From NCBI RefSeq assembly GCF_000004075.3, contig NC_026655.2:24847489-24911488 (forward strand): a stretch of 64,000 nucleotides of DNA. Direction: 5' to 3'. Every line of letters begins with the position of its first letter. Positions within the stretch are counted from its first letter, which is position 1. The translations under genes and the position numbers were made by a program. Source of the stretch: Cucumis sativus. Lineage: Eukaryota > Streptophyta > Magnoliopsida > Cucurbitales > Cucurbitaceae. Under the pieces are notes generated by a model. That model made no database searches and was not told where the DNA came from. It worked only from the letters and a program-made list of their open reading frames with translations. This document shows positions 12,641 through 23,383 of this stretch, piece after piece.

Positions 12641-13905
12641 TTTTCATGTACTCTACTTTGGCTTTTGATCATTTCAACCACCCTTTGTTTCTGTGTATGC
12701 ATGCAATACCATGCATGCATTATTGCTTTCTACAATAAGAATTAATGAAATGATTTTACAATAAGATCAGTACTGATCAAATCACCATATCAATAGTTAA
12801 AATCTAACTTAATTAATCAATAAATTAACAGTACTGCTTATTAGTATCAATCTTAATTAACTATTAAAAATAAAATCTAAACGTTCAAATTTCACAAAAC
12901 AAAATTTGCAATTCAAACCATCTCAAAAGAAAGTGATGTAGAAAGAAGTTGCACCCATATTGACATATAGTACGCGTATAAGGACTATGTCGAACTCTTT
13001 TAAAATTATATTTCACATTATTCTACTTTCCATAGATATTAAAGGACGTTGAAATAAGATCCAACCATATCTTTTTCTTTTTCTTATTTTCCTTTTTCGT
13101 CTTTTGTCGTTTAGATGATTAAATTTTAACTATGAGACGAGATTCAAACTAATGAGGTATTTTTTTTTTAATGTAAATTAGAGATTGTTTAGGCATTAAG
13201 TTACCCTTTCAATCTTTCGATTCCTAACCTAAATTGCCGTTCAATTACTTCGATCTTTTCATGTCATGTATACACTTAGCTTTCATTGATACGACGTTGG
13301 TGTGAAATAAATAATTATGGAATTGGCATCTAAAAGTGTCGTTATTATACTTGTTCGTTTTAGTTTTTGGCTTATTTTGTCCGATCTAAATTTAACAGTA
13401 ACAATGTTTATTTCATTATTTTTAAGAACACTTTAATGGATCAAAATCCCTTTAGGTTACAAACAAAATAATTAATCACACCTAGGCAAAAAAGATTAGA
13501 AAAAAGAAACTCATTAACAACACACCATTTATGGTGAAAATTAATTAACATGTTTTAAATTATAAGTAAGTTACGATTAAGAATTGAAAAAATTAAAGGA
13601 TATGAGTTAAAATTTTAGAGCTAATTTAGTAATAATTTCATATTAATTGAGTAATTAAGTGGAATTTAAATTGTTGGGTTTAATTGTAATATGAGTTATA
13701 CATATATGTTCATAACAACAATCTTATAAATAGGATTGAAATGGTGTAATCTAAATCATAAGTAGAAAATATACAAAAAGAGTTAAAAGTCTACTAATAA
13801 GTTTGTTTTTATTTTCTTACTCGAATATTCATCACAGTACGGTTAGAAGATCGACCATTATAGGATTCATTACACATTAAGAATTATTTCTACATTCTCG
13901 AAACA
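12641..13905. other. Spacer between DEFL A and DEFL B
   Basis: AT-rich spacer with no gene. The DEFL A 3' flank includes a short 'catgcatgcaataccatgcatgcat' type repeat near 12697-12720. A TATA-like TATAAATA at 13725-13732 lies about 175 bases before the DEFL B start. The stretch at 13290-13400 (an 'acgttggtgtgaaataa... gcatctaaaagtgtcg' motif) is related to the upstream regions of DEFL C (about 14610-14700) and DEFL E (about 20490-20580), showing that promoters were duplicated together with the genes. Confidence 0.5.
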
Positions 13906-14327
13906 ATGGCTAAAGTGGGAGTTATTTCTTGGGTCGTCTTCATCGTCTTTCTTGCCTTCTATTCAGGTTAACTTCTATATATTTAAGACATTTCAACGTA
14001 TCGTCGTAAAAGTATGTGTTTGAACAGTTCTGGTTAAAAGAATTAAAAATGATTGAGAAAATTAAGAAAACTGTGATCTCTGATTAACAAACTGATCTGA
14101 TCATATGGGTATTTTTCTCTCAACATTAATGGATTATTGTAATTACAGGGAGTTTGAACACAAATGCACAACTGTGTTGCATCAATCATCCTGAGTGGGG
14201 AGCTTGCAAGCCAGGAGTAGACGATGCAACTGATGGAAGGTGTTGGCTTAAATGCATTGGTGGTTGTGAGAAAGGTGGGATCTGTAAACGAGTTGGGAAG
14301 AAACATGTCTGCCATTGTTACTGCTGA
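13906..14327 (+). CDS. DEFL B: ten-cysteine defensin-like secreted peptide
   Basis: Two exons, 13906-13966 and 14149-14327, 79 aa. The intron phase and signal-peptide layout are as in DEFL A. The leader begins MAKVGVISWVVF and cleavage is expected after NTNA. All ten cysteines are kept with the same spacing (x8, x11, x3, x3, x5, x8, x, x). The mature peptide is basic (about +3) owing to CKPG, CKRVGKK and similar segments, unlike DEFL A and D. The start codon follows aaaca, and DEFL C, D and E have similar A-rich contexts. It is an intact gene by sequence; expression is unknown. Confidence 0.87.
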
Positions 14328-14989
14328 TGATGATCATTTGATCATGTATTTGCTTTCATTTCAACCCTTTGCAGTTTTCATATATGTAATGCCATCCGGC
14401 AACGCTCTCAATAATAAAAATTATATATTAGTATAATAAAAGAGTCAAACCACCATTTATGATAATGTTTCTCTTCCTCTCTAAGCTGAAATTAATAACC
14501 AATTATTATACACCACCGTCATCAAAATTAATGTTTATTGAACTTTTGAATTTTAAGAATAGTAACAACGCCAATAATGATAGTCATAACGGTAACTATT
14601 TCAAATAATAGTCGTGACATTGATGTGAAATAAACAATTATCGTTTTGACATCTAAAAATGTCGAGCATTACATTTTCTTAGTTTTTAGCTTATTTTGTC
14701 CGGTCTAAATTTAATTTTATAGATATTTATTTCATTTTTTTAGAACAATTTCGTTCATTTTTTAGAATAATTTCGTTATTGACAACAAATTTAGTTACAA
14801 CAAAATAGTTAACCCTCAAAAAACAAATCACAACCACAATAGTTTATCATATAACAAAAAGTTTGTTTTGTGTACATCAAACAAAATTTAACTATAAGAA
14901 CACACACCATCAACCATTGTAAATTCATCATCAACCATTGTAAATTCATCACATACACTAAGAATTATTTCTACAATTCCACTGAAACA
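14328..14989 (+). promoter_or_regulatory. DEFL C upstream region, left end of the duplicated block
   Basis: From about 14560 this sequence is nearly identical to 20440-20848 upstream of DEFL E, so the left breakpoint of the 5.7-kb duplication lies near 14560. It includes a directly repeated 'catcaaccattgtaaatt' (about 14908 and 14930) also present in the copy. A weak TATA-like TATAAGAA lies at 14893-14900. No gene. Confidence 0.55.
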
Positions 14990-15593
14990 ATGGCTAAAGT
15001 TGGAGTTATATCTTGTGTTCTCATTGTCTTTCTGGTCTTTTATTCAGGTTTGTTTAACCTTTCTGCTTTAATTGAGTTTCATATCGTAATGATTTTCTTA
15101 CCATCGTTTCAGTTTGTGACATTTTCCTGTAAATATCTTTTGACAAAAGAACTAACTGAGACGATATTAAAAAGTTCATTTTCTGATCCAAAGAAATTAA
15201 ATTTACTAAAAACTCCCGGTGGGTGCACGGGGAATACGAATTCCCTACACCTTATACATAAGTGCGCAAGAATACCACTGTTGGGATTTACTTACTTCCA
15301 TCAAATGAACTCTGGGACTTATTTATTAAAATATATGGATGTACTTTTTTATTTGATTCTATTAAAATTGTGGTACTATATATTATACTATGATGATCAC
15401 AGGAAATTTAAATGCAAATGCTGCTGTGTGCTGCAACAATAATCCAAGTTTAGGGAGCTGTAAGCCTGGAGTAGATGACAGTCCACAAGCTAATGGAAAG
15501 TGTTGGAGGTTATGCACTTCTGGATGTACAAAGGGAGGATTTTGCAAGCGAGTTGGGAGAAATGGCCGCCATGTCTGCCATTGTTATTGTTGA
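14990..15593 (+). CDS. DEFL C: ten-cysteine defensin-like secreted peptide
   Basis: Two exons, 14990-15047 and 15403-15593, 82 aa. The signal peptide starts MAKVGVISCVLIVFLVF and the mature peptide begins after NANA. The spacing is CC-x8-C-x13-C-x3-C-x3-C-x5-C-x10-C-x-C-x-C. Two loops are each two residues longer than in A, B and D (SPQAN and RNGR insertions). It is strongly basic, about +6. The mature peptide is residue-for-residue the same as DEFL E; only two signal-peptide residues differ. The 355-nt intron happens to stay open in one frame, which is not evidence of coding. This is the left member of a recent segmental duplication. Confidence 0.88.
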
Positions 15594-16399
15594 TTAACTT
15601 CACCAATATACAATTACCCCTCTTATATAATATGCAAACTTCCATGCATTTCTCTTTCAACAATGTTGTGTTGATCAGTTCTAAAAAATATGTATCTAAT
15701 ATGAAAGAAACGTAACATTATTTGTGTCAATATATACTAATATCAGTAACAACTTTCAATGAAGTAATACAAGAAGCTGCACACAGTATACAAGAATAAT
15801 TTATTCTTAGGTTGCAACTCTTCTAAAATAGCTTAACCTTTTGAATTGATTGGTGATGATCTAAAGATGGTATCTTCTATGAATTTTGAAATTACTTTGA
15901 GATATGCATAATATTACCATTTATATATACAAATTGAAATGGAATAAAATTAATATTATCATAATAAAACAACAATTACCAACTTAATAATATATAATAC
16001 ATGGAATTATTAAGTCAAATCTAATTCAAAATTTTCACTTACTTTGATGATTTATACAATACAAATGGAAATGATATATAAGTCTAACCTAATATATGAT
16101 ACTTCCCATTTAAATTTTGATCATTTTGAAAATTCCAAAAGAAATTCAGATCCAAATTATTCTAAACATTAATTATTATATGTTTAATGCTTTCAAGCAT
16201 TTAAAGAAAAATGTTCTATTCTAATTTACTTACAAAAATATGTATTATAATTTAATGCTTTTTTTTTTTTTTTTTGCATATAATTGTGCCTATAAAAATA
16301 GACCTTATGTTCTTCTTTTGTATTCACAATAATATACATTATTATTACTATTCCAAACAAATATTATAATTTTGTATTACACACACAATTGAAAGGAAA
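15594..16399. other. DEFL C 3' flank and DEFL D promoter
   Basis: No gene. Bases 15594-16230 match 21451-22050 downstream of DEFL E almost base for base (a few substitutions). After that point the two copies diverge because the right copy has lost the DEFL D region. A TATA box (TATAAAAATA) at 16291-16300 lies about 100 bases before the DEFL D ATG, with a pure T-run just upstream (16260-16275). Confidence 0.55.
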
Positions 16400-17213
16400 A
16401 TGGCGAAGTTAGGAGCAACTTTTGGTTTGGTCTTCATTGCCTTCCTCGTCTTATACTCAGGTCGATCTCTCTTTACTTACTCTCTTTCTTGATTAAGTTT
16501 TCAATGATTGTTTTTAATCAAATTACTTTTTAGATGACAATCTTTTCACAAGAAATTGCAATTAATAACAAAGTTAAGAGTACCATCAAACTTACGATAA
16601 ATCACAACTACATTATATTATATTTTCTTAATGCTTTTTAAGTGCAACGCTCGAGTTTAGGAGAAGGACGTGAATGAACCGATATTATTACATTGAAATG
16701 AAACTGATCATGAGGACATGAAAGTAAAATTAATAAAGACTTTTAAAAAAAAAATAAAAGTTGCTACGTATTCCAACGTGCACTTCGGTGAGTTCAATCA
16801 TAGGAACTCTAAAATTAAGCATGTTTGGACTTAAAACATTCCTATGTTTGGGTGACCTCTCAAGAAATTTTTCTAGGAAAATGATGATGTTGTTAGGTCG
16901 CAGGACATGCATGAAAATGTTAAGGATCCAAATTCCAAATCCTGGTTTGAATTCTAGGACGAGAGTTTATCGAAGTTGTCTTGATTTGAAAATAACGAAA
17001 CCCTAAAATGAACGGATCGTTGATATAATTACAGGGAGTATGAATACAAATGCACAATTGTGTTGCAACAATCATCCAGAGTTGGGAGAATGCGAGGCAG
17101 GAGTAGACGATGCAAATGATGGGAAGTGTTGGCTTCATTGCATTGCTGGTTGTGAGAAAGGTGGATTCTGTAAACATCTCAGTGATAAAAATGTCTGTCA
17201 TTGTTATTGTTGA
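16400..17213 (+). CDS. DEFL D: acidic ten-cysteine defensin-like peptide
   Basis: Two exons, 16400-16460 and 17035-17213, 79 aa. The leader starts MAKLGATFGLVFIAFLVLY. All ten cysteines and the HCYC end are kept with A/B-type spacing. The mature peptide carries GECEAGVDDAND and SDKN segments, giving a net charge near -4. It is the only clearly acidic member and the closest relative of DEFL A. The intron (574 nt) is longer than in A and B. The right-hand copy of the duplicated block lacks this gene, so D is single-copy. Confidence 0.87.
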
Positions 17214-19659
17214 TCATTATGTAATTTCGACCTTTGTTTCCATATTGTATGCATGCATGCAATGTGATACATTAGTCCTCTCCATATAATAAAAATATCA
17301 ATAACATAACGAAACTTTTGAAATATCTTCCTCATTGAAAATTGTCATTCGAATCGAATGAATTTAGCATTATAGTCCGTGCGTTTTAAACACTCAATTC
17401 AAATTTGAATTTCAGATTACGTGGTTTCAATAGTGTCCAAACACCCCTTAGGCACCCTTAAACGAAATGATGGAAGAATTGGTTGCATCAATAATATTTG
17501 TTGAAATGGATAATTATAATGTTATCTTCCATATCTTTATGTTAAAATTATTAATTTGAATGCGTGAAATTGCATTGAAATGTAATAAAAAAAAATTACG
17601 TTTGGATTAAGCATTTTGAGTTCGAATTTATTATTTCAATCAAAATTTATCTTTGTTCTTGAGTTTTACTTGATTTTGGTATGTATGGAGATTATATATG
17701 TGAGAGTTTTAATGAATAAAAGACGTGACCGGGTTTTCTAATCTCTTGTTTTGTGGCCGTTTGATTTTTAGTTTGTGAAAATGAAGTCGATAGATATTAC
17801 ATCAATCTATTAGTTTATATGTTTTGTTGTCTCTAGTTCAACTATAATTCTTTTCTAAACAGCGATTTTTTAAAAAATATCTACAAATAATAGCAAATAC
17901 CACAATCTATATGTAATAGTGCAAAATAGACCACTATCATCGTCATAGTCTATGTTGATCTATCACGACGCATCATAAATAGATCATAATATTTCATTAT
18001 ATTTAAAAAATGTTATAGTTCATTTTCGCTGTATTTAAAAATAGTATCAATATATTCAACCACTTAATTTGTTTAGACCAATTCAACTCAATGTGTACAC
18101 TAAAACCATCTTTGTTTATTTTTTAAATAAAAATAATTTTCAAACAAATTAAACTTCTAATTCTCAAGTCAAAAATTCTAAAGGAGAATTCTTTTTTTAA
18201 AAAAATTATGAAATTGCAAAGAAATTCTTCTTCTTTTTCCTCTTCTTCTTCTTATTTTTTTCTTGGAAATTCATCGATGTCTTACGTATGAAACGTTTTA
18301 CTTTTCTTTTTCAACAAAAATGGGAATAATTCAACACAACTTAACTCAAATATTAATTAGATTGAGTTCATTATTTAATAAAAAAAAATGAGAGAAACTT
18401 TTACAAATTGAATAATTAGTTAAAAAATATCACAACTCAACTTCATGGTTGATTTCGAATTAAATTTTATTTTTATTTGTGACGTCAAATATCAGTTTAC
18501 ACATTCAACGATACGAGATTGTATATTAATTTAGATCCTGAACTAATAATTATATTGATTTAAAGTTAAACTTTGAGTTGTATCAATTTAAACCTCAAAC
18601 TAATAGTTATATCAATTCAAACCCTAAACTTTTATAAAAGATATTAATTTAAACCCTCAATTTTCGAAAGGGTATCCAAATAAAACACAATATATATGGT
18701 TTAAATTGATACAATGACATAATTTCATGATATAGATTTAAATTATAAAAGTTTAAGGTTTAAATTGATACAATTATTAGTTTGAAATTTAAAATTGAAT
18801 AGTTTAAATTCATATAATTATTAGTTTATAGTATGGGATATATTTTTCCTTTCTTTTAATTTATTTTTTTAAGGAAAGTTAATCTCTAAATTTAAATTAT
18901 AGAAAAAGTCTTCCTCTTGAAAACACCAACAAAATAAAAATAAAAATAAGAATGAAAAGAGATTTAATTAAAAAAATGAAATGTTTGGAGAGACCCTCAC
19001 TTTTTCTACACATTATATTAATTTCTTTGTGTTCGTAAGAATGAAAGCAACATTAATCATTTTTTTTTAATACAAAAGCAACATTAATCTTTCTAAAACA
19101 TATCATTTTAATACTACACTTTAATTAGCTAATATATTAATCTAAGTTAGATAGTTACTAAGCAATAATTAATTCAACATAACTTCCAAAGATATATAAT
19201 AAACCATGTCGAAGCTTTATTTAATACAATTAGCTACTATAGGTTAGTACAATAACTATGAGGATGGAGAATCGAATCTTCTATCTCTAGAAGTGAAGAT
19301 CGTATCAATTATCGTTGAACTAAACACACTTTAATTCTTATATATATACGTTTAAATGTTTAAATGTTTATTTAAGTTAAAGTAAGTTTTATAGCGGAGT
19401 GTATCGTTAAACATAGTGTAACTAATTAAATTTGTAATTTAATTAGAAAAATTATATATGTCAACAATTGTTTGGTGTAGAAGTATTTAATAATAGTAAA
19501 TGATGTATTTAATTTGAATAATTCAAAGATTATTAGCTTATTTTGTTCACATTGTGGATAGAAACTATACTCATTTTCAATAGTCAATACCCCCAACAAA
19601 GTCTCTCTCTCATTTTCAATCTTTTCTTGCTTTTCAATTTGGGGAGGAGAAAGCCTTCC
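17214..19659. other. Spacer with an AT-rich inverted-repeat element
   Basis: There is no gene between DEFL D and the orphan VAP exon. From about 18178 on it is collinear with 22055-23383 (left of VAP-2) and from about 19076 also with 27235-27870 (left of VAP-3). It therefore holds the duplicated VAP promoter; a 'cacattgtggatagaaactatactc' type block about 110 bases before the ATG is kept in all three copies. An inverted-repeat element at 18510-18860 is listed separately. Confidence 0.5.
18510..18860. repeat. MITE-like foldback element (left copy)
   Basis: The left arm carries 'tatcaatttaaacctcaaactaatag' type sequence and the right arm its reverse complement ('ttaaattgatacaattattag'), about 350 bases overall, pure AT context. 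Arms of this kind built around 'caaactttaaatc' words are common in plant miniature foldback elements. A more degraded copy sits at 22305-22640 as part of the segmental duplication, so the insertion predates that event. Termini and target duplication are not resolved. Confidence 0.45.
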
Positions 19660-19708
19660 ATGGATAAGCAACTTCTTGAAGTTCATCCCAAGGAACTAAA
19701 GTTTATTT
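19660..19708 (+). pseudogene. Orphan VAP exon 1 (truncated VAP copy)
   Basis: The 49-nt exon MDKQLLEVHPKELKFI plus one base is followed by an intact GTAAGT donor. It encodes the same peptide as VAP-2 exon 1 (23384-23432), with the same upstream region. Intron 1 sequence continues collinear with VAP-2 to about 20223 and then stops at a breakpoint. No exon 2 follows before DEFL E. It is therefore the left remnant of a duplicated VAP gene. Its phase fits VAP-2 exon 2 at 24725, so use as an alternative first exon is possible (see findings). Confidence 0.75.
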
Positions 19709-20848
19709 GTAAGTACTCTTTCATCCCCACAAAATATTCATCAATACTTTCTTTCTAAACCAATAATATTTTGCTCAAAATTATTTTTGCTTTCTATCTT
19801 CCATCGTCTAGCAAAAGCTAAATGATGTTTTCTATATTGATCGAATCTTTCATTTATATTTTACTTTTTCGAGAGTAAGATTCGAGTAGGTGTCATATAG
19901 GTATGGTCTTGTCAACGTAACCTAGTTAACCTAGTTGAGAATTGAGATAACTTGACGTACCTATCCATTCCATCGATCGATCTTGTTAAAGAAAAATATA
20001 GTAGCTAATTAGGTCGTTTTTATTTATAATGTTTGTAATTATGTTTAGAGGATTATATGGACTATATGAAACATTGAGATAATCCTTGACTTTTGTATGC
20101 CCCATGAGCTAGCTTGGTATATTTGACAATCATGCTGCCGTCATGAACATCTTTAGCTTTCACCTAGACGACCCACAACGTGGAATATGTACATTGTTAG
20201 GAACGACGAAACTCTATATATATTTGAAAAATAAGTGAGACGATCAATAATATCATCCAGCTATATCTAAAATAATTAAGTGAGAGAATAGCTAAAGAAA
20301 CAGAAAGAACGATAAATAACACATAAGACTTTGTTAACCTAGTTCGACAAATATCACCTACGTTTGAGGAGCTTTCTCCACTCAGATAAAAAATATCAGT
20401 AAGATTCAAATGAGTAATCAACAACATTCTTAAGTTATAATGATAATCATAACGGCAATTATATTGATAATGGTTTCAAATAAGAGTCAACGTGACATTG
20501 ATGTGAAATAAACAATTATCGTTTTGACATCTAAAAATGTCGAGCATTACACTTTTCTTAGCTTTTGACTTATTTTGTCGGGTCTAAATTTAACCCTAAT
20601 GATATTTATTTCATTCTTTGAGAACAATTACGTTGTTGACAACAAATTTTAGTTACAACAAAATAGTTAACCCTAAAAAAAACAATTAACAACCACGATA
20701 GTTTATCATATAACAAAAAGTTTGTTTTGTGTACATCAAACAAAATTTAACTATAAGAACACACACCATCAACCATTGTAAATTCATCATCAACCATTGT
20801 AAATTCATCACACACACTAAGAATTATTTCTACAATTCCACTAAAACA
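19709..20848. other. VAP intron remnant, filler DNA and DEFL E promoter
   Basis: Bases 19709-20223 are the relic of VAP intron 1 (matching 23433-24257). Bases 20224-20440 match neither neighbour and contain a 'ttaacctagttcgacaaatatcacctacg' type segment resembling retroelement DNA; this is filler at the duplication junction. Bases 20440-20848 are the copy of the DEFL C upstream region, including the doubled 'catcaaccattgtaaatt'. Confidence 0.5.
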
Positions 20849-21450
20849 ATGGCTAAAGTTGGACTTATTTCTTGTGTACTCGTTGTCTTTCTGGTCTTTT
20901 ATTCAGGTTTGTTTAACCTTTCTGCTTTAATTGAGTTTCATATCGTAATGATTTTCTTACCATCGTTTCAGTTTGTGACATTTTCCTGTAAATATCTTTT
21001 GACAAAAGAACTAATCGAGACGATATTGATAAATTCATTTTCTGATCCAAAGAAATTAAATTTACTAAAAACTTTGGGTGGGTGCACGGGGAATACGAAT
21101 TCCCTACACCTTATACAAGTGCGCAAGAATACCACCATTGGGATTTACTTACTTCCATCAAATGAACTGTGGGACTTATTTATTCAAATATATGGATATA
21201 CTTTTTTATTTGATTCTATTAAAATTGTGGTACTATATATTATACTATGATGATCACAGGAAATTTAAATGCAAATGCTGCTGTGTGCTGCAACAATAAT
21301 CCAAGTTTAGGGAGCTGTAAGCCTGGAGTAGATGACAGTCCACAAGCTAATGGAAAGTGTTGGAGGTTATGCACTTCTGGATGTACAAAGGGAGGATTTT
21401 GCAAGCGAGTTGGGAGAAATGGCCGCCATGTCTGCCATTGTTACTGTTGA
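20849..21450 (+). CDS. DEFL E: duplicate of DEFL C
   Basis: Two exons, 20849-20906 and 21260-21450, 82 aa. The mature peptide is identical to DEFL C; the coding part of exon 2 differs by a single silent change in the penultimate Tyr codon. The signal peptide differs at two hydrophobic positions (MAKVGLISCVLVV). Ten cysteines, spacing and +6 charge are as in DEFL C. The intron and flanks show scattered differences, so the copy is recent but not brand new. The promoter was copied too, so both genes could be expressed alike. Confidence 0.88.
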
Positions 21451-23383
21451 TTAACTTCACCAATATACAATTACCCCTCTTATATAATATGCAAATTTCC
21501 ATGCATTTCTCTTTCAACAATGTTGTGTTGATCAGTTCTAAAAAATATGTATCTAATATGAAAGAAACGTAACATTATTTGTGTCAATATATACTAATAT
21601 CAGCAACAACTTTGAATGAAATAATACAAGAAGCTGCACACAGTATACAAGAATAATTTATTCTTAGGTTGCAACTCTTCTAAAATAGCTTAACCTTTTG
21701 AATTGATTGGTGATGATCTAAAGATGGTATCTTGTATGAATTTTGAAATTACTTTGAGATATGCATAATATTACCATTTATATATACAAATTGAAATGGA
21801 ATAAAATTAATAATATCATAATAAAACAACAATTACCAGCTTAATAATATATAATACATGGAATTATTAAGTCAAATCTAATTCAAAATTTTCACTTACT
21901 CTGATAATTTATACAATAAAAATGGAAATGATATATAAGTCTAACCTAATATATGATACTTCCCATTTAAATTTTGTAATTATATGTTTAATGCATGCAA
22001 GCATTTAAAGAAAAATGTTCTAGAATAGATCTATTCTAATTTACTAACAAAAATTGTAAAGGAGAGAAAAAAAAAATTATGAAATTGCAAAGAAATTCTT
22101 CTTTTTCTTCGTCTTTTTATTTTTTTTTTGTTGGAAATCCATGCATGATTTACATATGAAACGTTTTACTTTTCTTTTTCAACAAAAATGGAAATGACTC
22201 AAATAACTCAAAACAAAAGAAACGAGAGAAAATTTTACAACTAGAATGATTTCAAATTAAATTTTATTTTTATTTGTGGCGTCAATATACACCTTGAACC
22301 ATACAAGATTGTATATTAATTTAGATCATGAACTAATAATAATATTGATTTAAAACTAAACTTTGGATTGTATCAATTTAAACATCAAACTTATAGTTGT
22401 ATCCATTCAAACCCTAAACTTTTACAAACATATTAATTTAAACCTTCAACTTTTAAAAGGGTATCCAAATAAAACACAATATAGATTGTTTAAATTGATA
22501 AAACCATGGAAGTTTAGTATGTAAATTTAAATTATAAGAGTTTGAGATTTAAAATTGGATACAACTCTCAATATTTAGAGTTTAACTTCATATAATTATT
22601 AGTTTATATTCTATATATAAAAGTTTGAAATGTAAATTGATATAAAATGTTTGGAGAGACCATCACTTTGTTTACACATTATATTAATTTCTTTGTGTTT
22701 GTAAGAATGAAAGCAACATTAATCATTTTTTTAATACAAAACAACATTAATCATTGTTGTTTTGTTTGTTAAATTAATCTTTTCTAAAACATATAATTTT
22801 AATACTACACTTTAATTAGCTAATTAATCTAAGTTAGATAGTTACTAAGCAATAATTAATTCAACATAACTTCCAAAGATATATAATAAATAATGTCAAA
22901 GTTTTGTTTAATACAATTAATTACTATAGGTTAGTACAATAACTATGAATATGGAGAATCAAATCTTTTATTTTTAGAAGTGAAGATCGTATCAATTACT
23001 GATGAACTAAACTCACTTTAATCTTATATATACTTTTAAATGTTTATCTAATTTAGGTAAGTTTTAACCTTTAAATGTTTAAATGTTTATCTAAGTTAGT
23101 AAGTTTTAGAGTTGAGTGAATTGTTAAACATAATGTAACTAAATAAAATTTGTAATTTAATTAGAAAATTTAGATATGTCAACAATTGTTTGGTGCAGAA
23201 GTATTTAATAATATAATGAATGATGTATTTAATTTGAATAGTTCAAAGATAATTAGCTTATTTTATTCACATTGTGGATAGAAACTATACTCATTTTCAA
23301 TAGTCAATACCCCCAACAAAGTCTCTCTCTAATTTTCATATTTTTCTTGTTTTCAATTTGGGGAACTAAGGAGAAAGCCTTCC
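21451..23383. other. DEFL E to VAP-2 spacer with deletion junction
   Basis: No gene. The left part (to about 22050) matches the DEFL C 3' flank. The right part (from about 22055) matches 18178 onward. The roughly 1.95 kb that separates these two matches in the left block, including all of DEFL D, is absent here. The junction lies at about 22045-22060 in an A-rich tract next to 'gttctagaatagatctattct'. A degraded copy of the foldback element lies at 22305-22640. The VAP-2 promoter occupies the last few hundred bases. Confidence 0.55.
22305..22640. repeat. MITE-like foldback element (right copy)
   Basis: Duplicate of the element at 18510-18860, carried with the block. It keeps the left arm (tatcaatttaaacatcaaac) and parts of the right arm, but has small deletions and substitutions that weaken the inverted pairing. 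Confidence 0.4.

Noticed and set aside
14870-15442. 190-codon open frame running through the DEFL C signal exon and its intron (a 173-codon version at DEFL E)
   Set aside because: Canonical donor and acceptor match the intron layout of the other three family members. The frame stays open by chance and is copied by the duplication; the intronic part is not protein-like.
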